Shown here one piece after another: positions 6,420 to 13,366 of a stretch of DNA of 13,378 nt. The position numbers and the translations under genes were made by a program. Source of the DNA: Verrucomicrobiota bacterium. Lineage in GTDB: Bacteria > Verrucomicrobiota > Kiritimatiellia > B70-G9. The notes under the pieces are model-generated. The model searched no databases. It worked only from the letters and a program-made list of their open reading frames with translations, and was not told where the DNA came from. Positions within the stretch are counted from its first letter, which is position 1; each line of letters opens with the position of its first letter. The stretch spans positions 1 to 13,378 of the forward strand of contig QNAJ01000015.1 of NCBI GenBank assembly GCA_003641465.1, read 5' to 3'.

Positions 6420-7564
6420 GCCTGTCGAACCTTGTGCTTGAAGCTTGCCAGGCTGTAACGAGCCGCCACGCGGGCGGCGGCCTCCTGGGCCAGGGCGCGG
6501 GCCTGTACCGGTTCCCGCAGGCCCCGCAGTATCCCCCCGGCCAGCATATTCGGGTCCGGCGCTACCAGAATCGCGCAGCTATCATCGAGCACCTGGGTAT
6601 GGGTCGGGAGGCGCGTGGCTACGATCGGCCGGCCGCTCTGCATGTAGGTATACAGTTTGAGGGCCGTATTTTCTCCAGCAATACGCGGTGAAACGAGCAG
6701 GGTGGCCAGTGTCATGAAGGCCGGCATTTCCTCCAGGGGGCGCTTGCCGGTAAAGATCACGTTGCCCTGCAGTTCCAACTGGCGGGCAAGCTTTTCAAGG
6801 GCGGCCACCTGATAGGGCTCACCTCCCACAATGACAAAACACACTTCAGGTATCTTTTCCACCACCTGGCGGGCGGCGCGTATCAGCAGGTCCACGCCCT
6901 GGTAGGACTCCAGATTCCCGGTATACACCACGGCCGGACGATCTCCGATCCCCAGTTCGCCCCGGAGGCGCTCCGCTCCCTCGGTGTCTTCGCGGAAGGC
7001 CGCCTGCAGGGGCGCGTCCTCGATCTGTACCACGCGGGCCTCCGGGGCGATATGCCGGGCGATTGCGGTGAGACTGGGGCAGACGGTGATCACCAGGTCC
7101 GCCTGGCGGCACGCGGCCTTTTCCAGACGTTGCACCAGGTTGAGCAAGGGACCTGAGGAGAGGAATCCGGTGTAGCGGAGCTGGTCGGATATGTGGGAAT
7201 CCATGTCGTAGATAAGGCGGCAGCGGAACCGCTTCTTAATCCACAGGGCGAGGAAGGCCGACTCCTCCACTGCGTGGACGACGTCATAGCGGTGGCGGGC
7301 CATGAGATTCCACGCTTTGAAGAACAGCAGCAGGTCGAGTGGTATCTTGGCCAGAGAGGGCCCGACCTTCACGTCCCTGACCAGGGGGAGTCGCCGCACG
7401 CGGTGAATGCGGACTCCGGGTATGGTGATATCCTCCCCGAAGGGATAGCATACCAGATCAATCTGGTGGCCTGCCTCACCGAGGGCGGTCAGCAGATTAC
7501 GGATATTGATGGGCGTCCCGCGTATGCGGAAGAACGGCTGAGGCGCCAGGAATAATATCTTCAT
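6392..7564 (-). CDS. GT4-like (GT-B fold) glycosyltransferase
   Basis: A 390-residue enzyme. The N-terminal domain has MKILFLAPQPFFRIRGTPIN and YDVVHAVEESAFLAL. The C-terminal donor-nucleotide domain has VVYTGNLESYQGVDLLI, VCFVIVGGEP, NVIFTGKRPLEEMPAF and ENTALKLYTYMQSGRPIVAT. It would transfer a sugar from a nucleotide donor, probably to a surface glycan or lipid; the substrate cannot be told. The classical E-x7-E signature is altered: the first Glu is kept in GEN, but the second position is Thr in LYTYM. The frame continues 59 codons upstream to 7741, into the pnp tail, but that stretch is not family-like and the ATG at 7564 begins exactly where these proteins start. It lies 70 bp after pnp and is probably co-transcribed with it. 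Confidence 0.85.
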   Translation of the reverse strand: MKILFLAPQPFFRIRGTPINIRNLLTALGEAGHQIDLVCYPFGEDITIPGVRIHRVRRLPLVRDVKVGPSLAKIPLDLLLFFKAWNLMARHRYDVVHAVEESAFLALWIKKRFRCRLIYDMDSHISDQLRYTGFLSSGPLLNLVQRLEKAACRQADLVITVCPSLTAIARHIAPEARVVQIEDAPLQAAFREDTEGAERLRGELGIGDRPAVVYTGNLESYQGVDLLIRAARQVVEKIPEVCFVIVGGEPYQVAALEKLARQLELQGNVIFTGKRPLEEMPAFMTLATLLVSPRIAGENTALKLYTYMQSGRPIVATRLPTHTQVLDDSCAILVAPDPNMLAGGILRGLREPVQARALAQEAAARVAARYSLASFKHKVRQAYRLLESSG

Positions 7565-7634
7565 TGTTTCCGCCACCCCGCTCCAGTGAGGTAGTGAGGT
7601 ATACCCGATCCCACCGGAAGCGCGGAAACTGGGC

Positions 7635-9830
7635 TTATCGCCGTCGCGATCTGCTGCGGGAAGGCCTCCTTGGTCCGCGATGCCTTTCCTCCCTTTGCGT
7701 TGAAGCCCGGGCTGCTTCGCGCTTCTCGGTGTCGGGTTCACCGCGATCCGCCAGGGCTGCCCGACGACTCAGCCGGATCTTGCCGTCGGGGTCGATGCTG
7801 ATACATTTGACCCACATCTGATCGCCGACGCGGCAGATATCCTCCACGCGCGGCACCCGGAAGTCGGCCAGCTCGCTGATATGGACCAGTCCTTCCTTGC
7901 CCGGCAGGAACTCCACGAAGGCGCCGAAGTCCTTGATCGCGGTCACCTTGCCGCGGTAAACCTTTCCGATTTCCGCTTCCGCGGTGATTTTCTTAATTTC
8001 TTCCACTGCCGCGTCCATGGCCGCTTTGTCACTGCTGTAGATATTGACCGTTCCGTCGTCCTCGATGTCGATCTGGACGCCGGTGGTCTCGGTGATGCGG
8101 CGGATGGTCTTGCCGCCCGGGCCGATCAGTTGTCCGATCTTTTCCGGCTTGATCTTCACCTGGACGATCCGGGGTGCATATGGCGATATGTCCGGACGCG
8201 GCCGGTCAATGATGCTGTCCATGATGTCCAGGATCTGCAGCCGGGCCTGCCGGGCTTTCTCCAGGGCTTCCCTCAATATCTTCAAAGGGATTCCACGGAG
8301 TTTGAGGTCGAGCTGGTAGCCGGTGATGCCGTTACGGGTTCCGGCCACTTTGAAATCCATGTCACCGCAATGGTCCTCGTCGCCCAGTATGTCCACGAGC
8401 AGCCGGTAGCGGTCTCCCGCGGTGACCAATCCGATGGATATGCCGGCCACGTTCCTTGCCAGCGGCACCCCGGCATCCATGAGCGCCAGAGAGCCCGCAC
8501 ACACACTGGCCATTGAAGTTGAACCATTGGACTCCATGATTTCAGACACCACGCGTACGGTGTAGGCGTAGTCTTCGGGCATCAAGGGCTGAAGGGAACG
8601 CTCCGCCAGCGCCCCGTGGCCTATCTCGCGGCGTCCGGTGGGGCCGATGCGGCCGACTTCTCCGACGCTGTAAGGCGGAAAGTTGTAGTGGAGCATGAAC
8701 CTTTTCTCGTCCGGGCCGCCGGAGAGCGCGTCCATGAGCTGCGCATCCGAGATGGTGCCCAAGGTAACCGTAGCCAGGGCCTGGGTCTCGCCGCGCGTGA
8801 ACAGTGCTGATCCATGGGTGCGGGGGAGGATTCCAACCGCTGCACTGACGGGCCTAATCTCGTCGAAGCCGCGCCCGTCGAGGCGGCGTTCCTCCTCAAG
8901 CATCAGGCCGCGAACGGTTTCTTTGAGCAGGGCTTCGAATCCGCGGCTGATTTCTTCGGCGGGGGTCTCCGGATTTTCGGCCAGCAGCTCCTCGGCTACC
9001 TTCTGGCGGAGGTTGTTGAGGGCTTCTTCGCGGGCCCGCTTAGTGGGGATGAGGACGGCCTGGCGGAGTTCCGCCTGATAGCGCTGCCGTAATTGGGGCA
9101 GCAGCGCCGGTTCGCTTTCGGTTGTTTCCACGGTTTTCTCCGGCAGGCCGGCCGCCCGGCGCAGATCGAGCTGGGCGTCTATCAGGCGTTGCACATACGG
9201 GTGGGCGAACTCCATCGCCCCTGCCAGAATATCTTCGGGGGCTTCCTTCCCGCTGCCTTCGATCATCAGTGGCAGGTCGCGTGTGCCCACATAGAGCAGA
9301 TTGATGATACTCCGTTCGGATTCCTCATGCGTGGGGTAGAGCACATACTGGCCGTCAATGTAGCCTACCCGTACCGCGCCCACCGGTCCCAGGAAAGGAA
9401 TCTCAGAGAGTGTCAGGGCGGTACTGGCGGCATTGATACTGAGAACATCGGCTTCCCTTTCGCCGTCGGCACAGAGCAGGGTACTCACGATCTGCACATC
9501 ATTACGGTAGCCCTCGGGGAAGAGCGGACGGATCGGCCGATCGGTGGCGCGTGCGGTGAGGATTTCCTTTTCCGTCGGCCGGGCCTCCCGCTTGAAGAAG
9601 CCGCCCGGAAAGCGTCCGGCCGCGTAGAACTTCTCGCGGTATTCAACCATCAGGGGAAAGAAATCAATCCCTTCTCGGGGGGTGCGGGAGGCGGTGACAG
9701 CGGCAAAAACCACCGTATCGCCGATCCGCGCAGTGGCGGCGCCGTGAGCCTGCCGAGCCATTGTTCCGGTCTGCAAAGTGATTTTCTTTCCTTGCAGGTC
9801 CACTTCCACTGTCTTGCCATGCTCATTCAT
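7635..9830 (-). CDS. pnp: Polyribonucleotide nucleotidyltransferase (PNPase)
   Basis: A 731-residue protein of normal family length and full domain order: a first RNase PH domain ([35 protein letters not shown]), a helical linker, a second catalytic RNase PH domain ([30 protein letters not shown] with the conserved Asp pair), a KH domain ([15 protein letters not shown]) and an S1 domain ([29 protein letters not shown]). It degrades RNA 3' to 5' with phosphate as a trimer in the cytoplasm, and can add tails in reverse. The last ~20 residues are an Arg/Ser-rich tail. The ATG has AGGAGGG about 10 bases upstream. It follows rpsO as in many bacteria, with its own candidate promoter in the gap. Confidence 0.98.
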   Translation of the reverse strand: MNEHGKTVEVDLQGKKITLQTGTMARQAHGAATARIGDTVVFAAVTASRTPREGIDFFPLMVEYREKFYAAGRFPGGFFKREARPTEKEILTARATDRPIRPLFPEGYRNDVQIVSTLLCADGEREADVLSINAASTALTLSEIPFLGPVGAVRVGYIDGQYVLYPTHEESERSIINLLYVGTRDLPLMIEGSGKEAPEDILAGAMEFAHPYVQRLIDAQLDLRRAAGLPEKTVETTESEPALLPQLRQRYQAELRQAVLIPTKRAREEALNNLRQKVAEELLAENPETPAEEISRGFEALLKETVRGLMLEEERRLDGRGFDEIRPVSAAVGILPRTHGSALFTRGETQALATVTLGTISDAQLMDALSGGPDEKRFMLHYNFPPYSVGEVGRIGPTGRREIGHGALAERSLQPLMPEDYAYTVRVVSEIMESNGSTSMASVCAGSLALMDAGVPLARNVAGISIGLVTAGDRYRLLVDILGDEDHCGDMDFKVAGTRNGITGYQLDLKLRGIPLKILREALEKARQARLQILDIMDSIIDRPRPDISPYAPRIVQVKIKPEKIGQLIGPGGKTIRRITETTGVQIDIEDDGTVNIYSSDKAAMDAAVEEIKKITAEAEIGKVYRGKVTAIKDFGAFVEFLPGKEGLVHISELADFRVPRVEDICRVGDQMWVKCISIDPDGKIRLSRRAALADRGEPDTEKREAARASTQREERHRGPRRPSRSRSRRR

Positions 9831-9934
9831 GGGATGCGTTCCCTCCTGTGAGCAGGGTGACCATTACAGGCGGCGTGAGTGCGGCCGGTCCGACCCATGC
9901 TGGGAGTCACCACCGACATGTCTCCAAGCGGGAT

Positions 9935-9963
9935 ACAATACAGCGGCGTGAAGGTCTCTTCAA
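9935..9963 (-). promoter_or_regulatory. Candidate pnp promoter in the rpsO-pnp gap
   Basis: On the minus strand TTGAAG (9958-9963), 17 bases, then TATTGT (9935-9940); each box matches 4 of 6. It would give pnp a leader of nearly 100 bases and a second promoter besides read-through from rpsO, an arrangement known in E. coli. The leader has only a weak bulged hairpin around 9892-9908. Confidence 0.45.
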
Positions 9964-9988
9964 CAGCGTTTGATCCCGGTGAGCCATC

Positions 9989-10252
9989 TTATCGGCGCAG
10001 TCCCAGCCTCTGAATCAGAGCCTGGTAGCGCTGCATGTCCTTCCGCTTGAGGTAGTCCAGCAGCTTGCGGCGCCGGTTGACCAGCATCAGCATTCCCCGG
10101 CGGGAGCTGTTGTCCTTACGGTGGACGCGAAGGTGCTCGGTGAGCTCCTTGATACGCTGCGTGAGCAGGGCCACCTGTACCTCCACCGATCCGGTATCCC
10201 GCTCGTGGAGCTGGAATTCCTTCTTGATGGCCTGCTTGGTTTCCGCATCCAT
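9989..10252 (-). CDS. rpsO: 30S ribosomal protein S15
   Basis: An 87-residue protein, close to the family's usual 88-89, matching end to end: [26 protein letters not shown] N-terminus, [22 protein letters not shown] and the C-terminal [14 protein letters not shown] and [14 protein letters not shown]15 binds the central domain of 16S rRNA early in small-subunit assembly. It has a strong promoter of its own (10333-10361) and a leader of roughly 75 bases; S15 represses its own translation through leader structure in several bacteria. The ribosome site is a GCGGGGAA about 5 bases before the ATG. pnp follows after 158 bases. Confidence 0.98.
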   Translation of the reverse strand: MDAETKQAIKKEFQLHERDTGSVEVQVALLTQRIKELTEHLRVHRKDNSSRRGMLMLVNRRRKLLDYLKRKDMQRYQALIQRLGLRR

Positions 10253-10332
10253 GTTCTTTTCCCCGCAAGGCCGGTACTACCGCTTTCTCCCTGCCTTGAT
10301 CCTTTGTTCTCCTTAATCGATTTCGGCGCGGG

Positions 10333-10361
10333 ACTATACTGTCGCCGTACGGGTTTGTAAA
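10333..10361 (-). promoter_or_regulatory. rpsO promoter, near consensus
   Basis: Minus strand TTTACA (10356-10361), 17 bases, TATAGT (10333-10338); both boxes match 5 of 6 consensus bases at ideal spacing. Transcription would begin near 10326, about 75 bases before the rpsO ATG. This is the strongest sigma-70 match in the window, as expected for a ribosomal protein gene. Confidence 0.75.
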
Positions 10362-10364
10362 CCC
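10351..10364. promoter_or_regulatory. Palindrome spanning the rpsO -35 box
   Basis: GGGTTTGTAAACCC has perfect 6-bp arms around a 2-base centre and contains the whole -35 hexamer. It could be an operator for a dimeric regulator, or a chance result of the TTTACA box. No second copy is seen in the window. Confidence 0.3.
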
Positions 10365-10401
10365 TATTTTCGCCCCGATTCCTGGGGCCCGGTTGCGAGT
10401 G

Positions 10402-11211
10402 TCAGACGGGAGGTGCGAGCGGAACGGTTCCGTTTTGTGCGGAGCATTCCGCCAGGAACGCGGGGCATGCTTCCACCAGCGAGGCCAGGCGCTCCCATGC
10501 AGCGGCGTCCCAGCGCTCGGCATTCAGGCCGCAGGCGGCCAGGCGGGCCAACAGAGCAGTGCCCGGCTCCAGCCGCACGGCACGCTGCTTGCGGGGCACC
10601 GTGCCGCGATGCAGGAAGAGTGTCGCAGCGGGGGGTACCGGAGCGGAGGGCGCGTGCCGGGGAATTGCGCGCAGACACGTCAGGCCGTCATCGTGGTAAA
10701 CCAGGGGTAAGAAGCTGTCCTGCTTTTTGAGGTCTCGCAGCAGGACGGCAGGTGGATTGACGATTTCCAACGGAAAAGGCAGGGCGCAGACCCGCCCGTC
10801 GTTCACCCGCAGCGGTACAGCGTGCTCACACATCGCTGCGGCGCCGTCAAGGCACCATCGGACGGCGGTGGTGCTCTTGCCGGCTCCTCTATCACCCAGC
10901 AGGAGCCAGGCGCGGCCCTCCCGCATGACGCATGCCCCGTGCAGCAGAATGTATCCGGCCGCATGCCGGCGGATTGTCTCCCTGATCCAGTAGATTATCC
11001 GGTCACTGAACAGGGGCAGTCCCTCGGGTATATCCCAGTCACACGTACGACCGTTGATGGTCAGAATGGTTCCATTCCGCCGGATGGTGAAGTCGGGTCT
11101 GTTGCGGGAGGGCGGGAACGCCGCCAGGAGACGTTGCAGTTCCGCCTCGAAGGAATCATCCTCCGGCTCGATCCGCAGGTTCAATCCACAGGCCTGGATT
11201 TCTACCGCCAT
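10402..11211 (-). CDS. HPr kinase/phosphorylase-like P-loop protein of the peptide-maturation cassette
   Basis: A 269-residue protein with a Walker A motif GDRGAGKST at 106-114, preceded by ILLHGACVMREGRAWLLLG, the arrangement of the HprK kinase core. LPFPLEI at about 144-150 also fits HprK-related proteins. It lacks the long N-terminal domain and clear HPr-recognition features of true HPr kinase, and no PTS gene is nearby. Short HprK-like proteins of this sort often sit beside PqqD-like proteins and radical SAM or asparagine-synthase-like enzymes in peptide-modification clusters, so a role in phosphorylating or processing the neighbouring peptide is inferred. Its ATG overlaps the end of the radical SAM gene by 10 bp (ATGGCGGTAG), with no strong ribosome site, so translation is probably coupled. 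It is the last gene of the cassette. Confidence 0.75.
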   Translation of the reverse strand: MAVEIQACGLNLRIEPEDDSFEAELQRLLAAFPPSRNRPDFTIRRNGTILTINGRTCDWDIPEGLPLFSDRIIYWIRETIRRHAAGYILLHGACVMREGRAWLLLGDRGAGKSTTAVRWCLDGAAAMCEHAVPLRVNDGRVCALPFPLEIVNPPAVLLRDLKKQDSFLPLVYHDDGLTCLRAIPRHAPSAPVPPAATLFLHRGTVPRKQRAVRLEPGTALLARLAACGLNAERWDAAAWERLASLVEACPAFLAECSAQNGTVPLAPPV

Positions 11212-12758
11212 CGCAGGATTCCGGCCTTGACGGCGTGCGATACGATCCGGGAGACATCACGATATGCGCGGGCGGGGGTGACATCAAACCTCTTGCAGAG
11301 GATCTGCGCCAATTCCTCCAGGGCCCGCGGTTCATCAAGCGCCTCGAAAATCAGGGCGGCGCTGGCGTTGATTCTGAAGAGGGCACCGCTTTTTTCATCA
11401 TTCAGCACCCCGGATCCGTCCGGCGACACACGCAGGCTGAACCCGGGCGTTTTTTCCACCCGGCGGAGAGACCGTTGCGGTAGTGCGGGAGCTTTCCAGG
11501 AGCCGGTTTGGGGATCGTATGAACAGTAGGGATTCTTGCCCCAGAGGTCACCGGTGTAGATGAATGCATTGGCGCGGCAGTCATGGCATCCGTAACGGAA
11601 CTCGCATTGCCGACATTCAGGAACATCGTCCAGCGTAATCCCCCACAATTGGTGAAGGCGTTCATCGGCCAGTATTTCGGCCAAGGGACGCTGCGCCAGG
11701 TTTCCGATCACAAAGCGTTCGTCCCGGGCACTCGGGCAGGGGGTGACCCGTCCGTCGGCCATTACCAGCAGTTTGCCACGCCAGCAGGTGTGATAGTCGA
11801 GTTTGCCGTCCTCTCCGACGGGGATTTCGTAGATCTCCGTTCGGATATTGAAGATAGTCCTCTGCGAGGGAAGCACCTCCGGATTGCAGCCGCGGCCGAG
11901 AGGATAGACGATGTTTCCTCCGGCGCGATGCCGGGGCACCCCCAACCGCACCAGGAAGTCCAGAGTTTCTTCCAGATCGTCCTGATTGAGAGAGCCCAAC
12001 GGTATATTCACCGAAAAAGGAATACCCAGACGCAGTAAGAGACTCATACCGTCCACGGCAGCCTGCCAGCTGCCCCTTACGCGGGTGATCTTCTCGTGAT
12101 GTTCCCGGACATGCGAGTAGAACGTCACGCCGAACTCCACTCCGATTTCGGCAGCATACCGGACCGTATCCTCCCGGAGGAGGCAAGCGTTGGTGAGCAC
12201 GGTAATGGCCTCGGCGCCGTGGGCGGCCAGATGTTGCAGCAGCTCCTTGAGGTGAGGATAGACGAACGGTTCTCCCCCACAGATTGTAAAGTGGCGGAAT
12301 CCTTCGGCGAAAAGCTGATCTATGGTCTGTTTCCATTGTGTGAGGCTCATTTCTCCGGGGAGCGCCGGTCCCGCGGAGGCATAACAGTGGATGCAGCGCA
12401 GATTGCAGCGGTTGGTAGGCTCGAGCCACACGCCGCCGCGCCGGGTGGGAGCCCTGATCACCGCATTTTCGATCGGCGGCGGTGGAACGAATTGTGGTTG
12501 CAGGCGTACGAAGGGGGACTTCTCCAGAGCCGACTGGACGGCTGCTGTTGGTGAGCCGCGTTCTACGGCGCGGCGGAGTTTGTTCCAGGGGATTCCCCTT
12601 AATGCGTCGTCCAGCACGGCCACCACCGCGGGATCCAGGGAATAAAGACGGCCGTGTCTCAGATCGTAAACCGCGCTGCGATACGGCCCGCGCACCAGAT
12701 AACAGCCTTCCCTCAGCGTCAGGAATGGTCCTTTGTGCTGGTTCGTATCTTCCGTCAT
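11202..12758 (-). CDS. Radical SAM/SPASM-type peptide-modifying enzyme with PqqD-like domain
   Basis: A 518-residue enzyme. The radical SAM cluster site is C118-x3-C122-x2-C125 in EPTNRCNLRCIHCYAS, followed by GGEP at 161-164. A SPASM-type C-terminal region carries cysteines at about 325, 341, 382, 385, 391, 394 and 412 (RVTPCPSARDERFVIGNL, ECRQCEFRYGCHDCRA), enough to bind auxiliary Fe-S clusters. Residues 440-516 resemble a PqqD/RRE peptide-binding fold (VLNDEKSGALFRINASAALI, then ICKRFDV). Residues 18-90 (AVYDLRHGRLYSLDPAV) look like a second fold of this kind. Such enzymes use S-adenosylmethionine radicals to cross-link or otherwise modify ribosomal peptides. The start lies 21 bp after the Cys-rich peptide gene with no visible Shine-Dalgarno, and its end overlaps the kinase gene. 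The peptide is the obvious substrate candidate, but the chemistry cannot be read from sequence. Confidence 0.88.
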   Translation of the reverse strand: MTEDTNQHKGPFLTLREGCYLVRGPYRSAVYDLRHGRLYSLDPAVVAVLDDALRGIPWNKLRRAVERGSPTAAVQSALEKSPFVRLQPQFVPPPPIENAVIRAPTRRGGVWLEPTNRCNLRCIHCYASAGPALPGEMSLTQWKQTIDQLFAEGFRHFTICGGEPFVYPHLKELLQHLAAHGAEAITVLTNACLLREDTVRYAAEIGVEFGVTFYSHVREHHEKITRVRGSWQAAVDGMSLLLRLGIPFSVNIPLGSLNQDDLEETLDFLVRLGVPRHRAGGNIVYPLGRGCNPEVLPSQRTIFNIRTEIYEIPVGEDGKLDYHTCWRGKLLVMADGRVTPCPSARDERFVIGNLAQRPLAEILADERLHQLWGITLDDVPECRQCEFRYGCHDCRANAFIYTGDLWGKNPYCSYDPQTGSWKAPALPQRSLRRVEKTPGFSLRVSPDGSGVLNDEKSGALFRINASAALIFEALDEPRALEELAQILCKRFDVTPARAYRDVSRIVSHAVKAGILRWR

Positions 12759-12779
12759 AGTCAGGTGGAAAGCAGGCGA

Positions 12780-13151
12780 TCAGGTTTTTTTCCGCTCATT
12801 GGGGGAGAGGATGCCGGGACAGCGCACGGGACATTCCACAGGACAGATGAAGATGCACCGAGAGGGGCACTGGCCCGGGCACCGGTCCTTGCACAGGGAG
12901 ATGCAGATGGGCGCACATTGGTTGACGCAACGGGTAGGGCACTGGTCGGCGCAGGGGGATCCACACCGGGTGATACAAACGCCCACCGGCGGGCAGATCT
13001 GCGCCTGGGAATATATGGGGAAGACCAGCGGTACCAGCAGCGGTGGTACATAGGCCAGCTTGCGGAGAAACTCGCGGCGTGAGATTTTCTCCTCGGGCTC
13101 TTCCCCGGGGGACCTGTCTTCCGGGTCGCTGGGATGGTCTTGCCCGGCCAT
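12780..13151 (-). CDS. Tat-signal Cys-rich repeat peptide, probable substrate of the adjacent radical SAM enzyme
   Basis: A 123-residue protein (from ATG 13151). An acidic N-terminus is followed by a twin-arginine motif SRREFLRK at 24-31, a proline-rich hydrophobic stretch (LAYVPPLLVPLVF) and a possible cleavage site near SQA-Q (about residue 50). Then come 15 cysteines: one at 53 and fourteen at 59, 63, 67 and so on to 111, exactly every fourth residue. Tetrads often carry Pro after Cys and Arg/Gln in the fourth place (CPTR, CPGQ, CPSR, CPVR). The tail is short and basic. No known fold is recognised. It could be a thioether-cross-linked peptide, a metal-binding protein or a disulfide-rich surface peptide. 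An in-frame GTG at 13157 exists, but AGGGAG (13157-13162) overlaps it and is well spaced only for the ATG. It heads the cassette under its own promoter. Confidence 0.85.
   Translation of the reverse strand: MAGQDHPSDPEDRSPGEEPEEKISRREFLRKLAYVPPLLVPLVFPIYSQAQICPPVGVCITRCGSPCADQCPTRCVNQCAPICISLCKDRCPGQCPSRCIFICPVECPVRCPGILSPNERKKT
12810..12977 (-). repeat. Fourteen tandem 12-bp coding units (Cys-x-x-x)
   Basis: Within the Cys-rich gene a Cys codon (TGC or TGT) recurs every 12 bases with no break from 12977 down to the unit ending at 12810. The other three codons vary, so the periodicity is held at protein level rather than being a recent exact DNA duplication. The varied codons argue that selection keeps the cysteine register. 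Confidence 0.9.
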
Positions 13152-13156
13152 GGGCA

Positions 13157-13162
13157 CTCCCT
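13157..13162 (-). promoter_or_regulatory. Ribosome-binding site that decides the Cys-rich peptide start
   Basis: AGGGAG on the minus strand is 5 bases from the ATG at 13151 but overlaps the alternative GTG at 13157, so the ATG is favoured. Confidence 0.6.
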
Positions 13163-13168
13163 ACTGAT

Positions 13169-13197
13169 ATAGTATCCTTCACCTGCCATAGTGTAAA
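13169..13197 (-). promoter_or_regulatory. Candidate promoter of the peptide-maturation cassette
   Basis: Minus strand TTTACA (13192-13197, 5 of 6), 17 bases, TACTAT (13169-13174, 4 of 6). The predicted start near 13162 would put the ribosome site at the very 5' end of the message and leave a leader of only about 10 bases. No other promoter is seen before the three-gene cassette. Confidence 0.55.
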
Positions 13198-13225
13198 GCC
13201 CCGCGGGCTGCGGCCATATCCGGGC

Positions 13226-13254
13226 TTGACCGTCTCAGGCCCGCGGAATAGTGT
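13226..13254 (+). promoter_or_regulatory. Candidate divergent promoter at the right edge
   Basis: TTGACC (13226-13231), 17 bases, TAGTGT (13249-13254). It fires away from the cassette toward the terminator-like hairpin at 13286. Its spacer contains one arm of an 8-bp inverted repeat (13201-13208 with 13239-13246) that lies between the two divergent promoters. Confidence 0.4.
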
Positions 13255-13285
13255 ATTACACGCTCAAGATGACGAATGCTCACGG

Positions 13286-13309
13286 GAGTGGGCGGCTGCC
13301 CACTCTTTT
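13286..13309 (+). terminator. Terminator-like hairpin, plus strand
   Basis: GAGTGGGC, tetraloop GGCT, GCCCACTC: a perfect 8-bp stem followed directly by TTTT. The T-run is short, so strength is uncertain. There is no plus-strand gene before it, only the candidate promoter 32 bases upstream, so it would end a very short RNA or act as an attenuator for the gene beginning at the right edge. On the minus strand it lacks a T-run. Confidence 0.5.
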
Positions 13310-13366
13310 GCGTATTGGGATGTCTCACGGACAAACGGGCGCGTTGGAGGGCGGGCAGGTGTGATT

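Noticed and set aside
7565..7741. 59-codon N-terminal extension of the glycosyltransferase
   Set aside because: It runs into the pnp 3' end, is low in family-like character, and the protein family begins at the internal ATG 7564.
7881..9851. Long plus-strand open frames opposite pnp (7881-8516, 9093-9851)
   Set aside because: They mirror a strongly conserved gene in GC-rich DNA and have no family motifs of their own.
10372..10388. GCCCC/GGGGC hairpin between the kinase gene and rpsO as a terminator
   Set aside because: A perfect 5-bp stem but no T-run follows on the minus strand, so it is not a convincing intrinsic terminator.
12810..12977. 12-bp periodicity as a CRISPR or noncoding tandem repeat
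   Set aside because: The units are not near-identical and the period is explained by Cys codons in one coding frame.
12780..13151. Ferredoxin or zinc-finger reading of the Cys-rich gene
   Set aside because: Spacing is a uniform C-x3-C throughout, unlike the CxxCxxC...CP of ferredoxins or paired CxxC zinc sites; metal binding by another fold remains possible.
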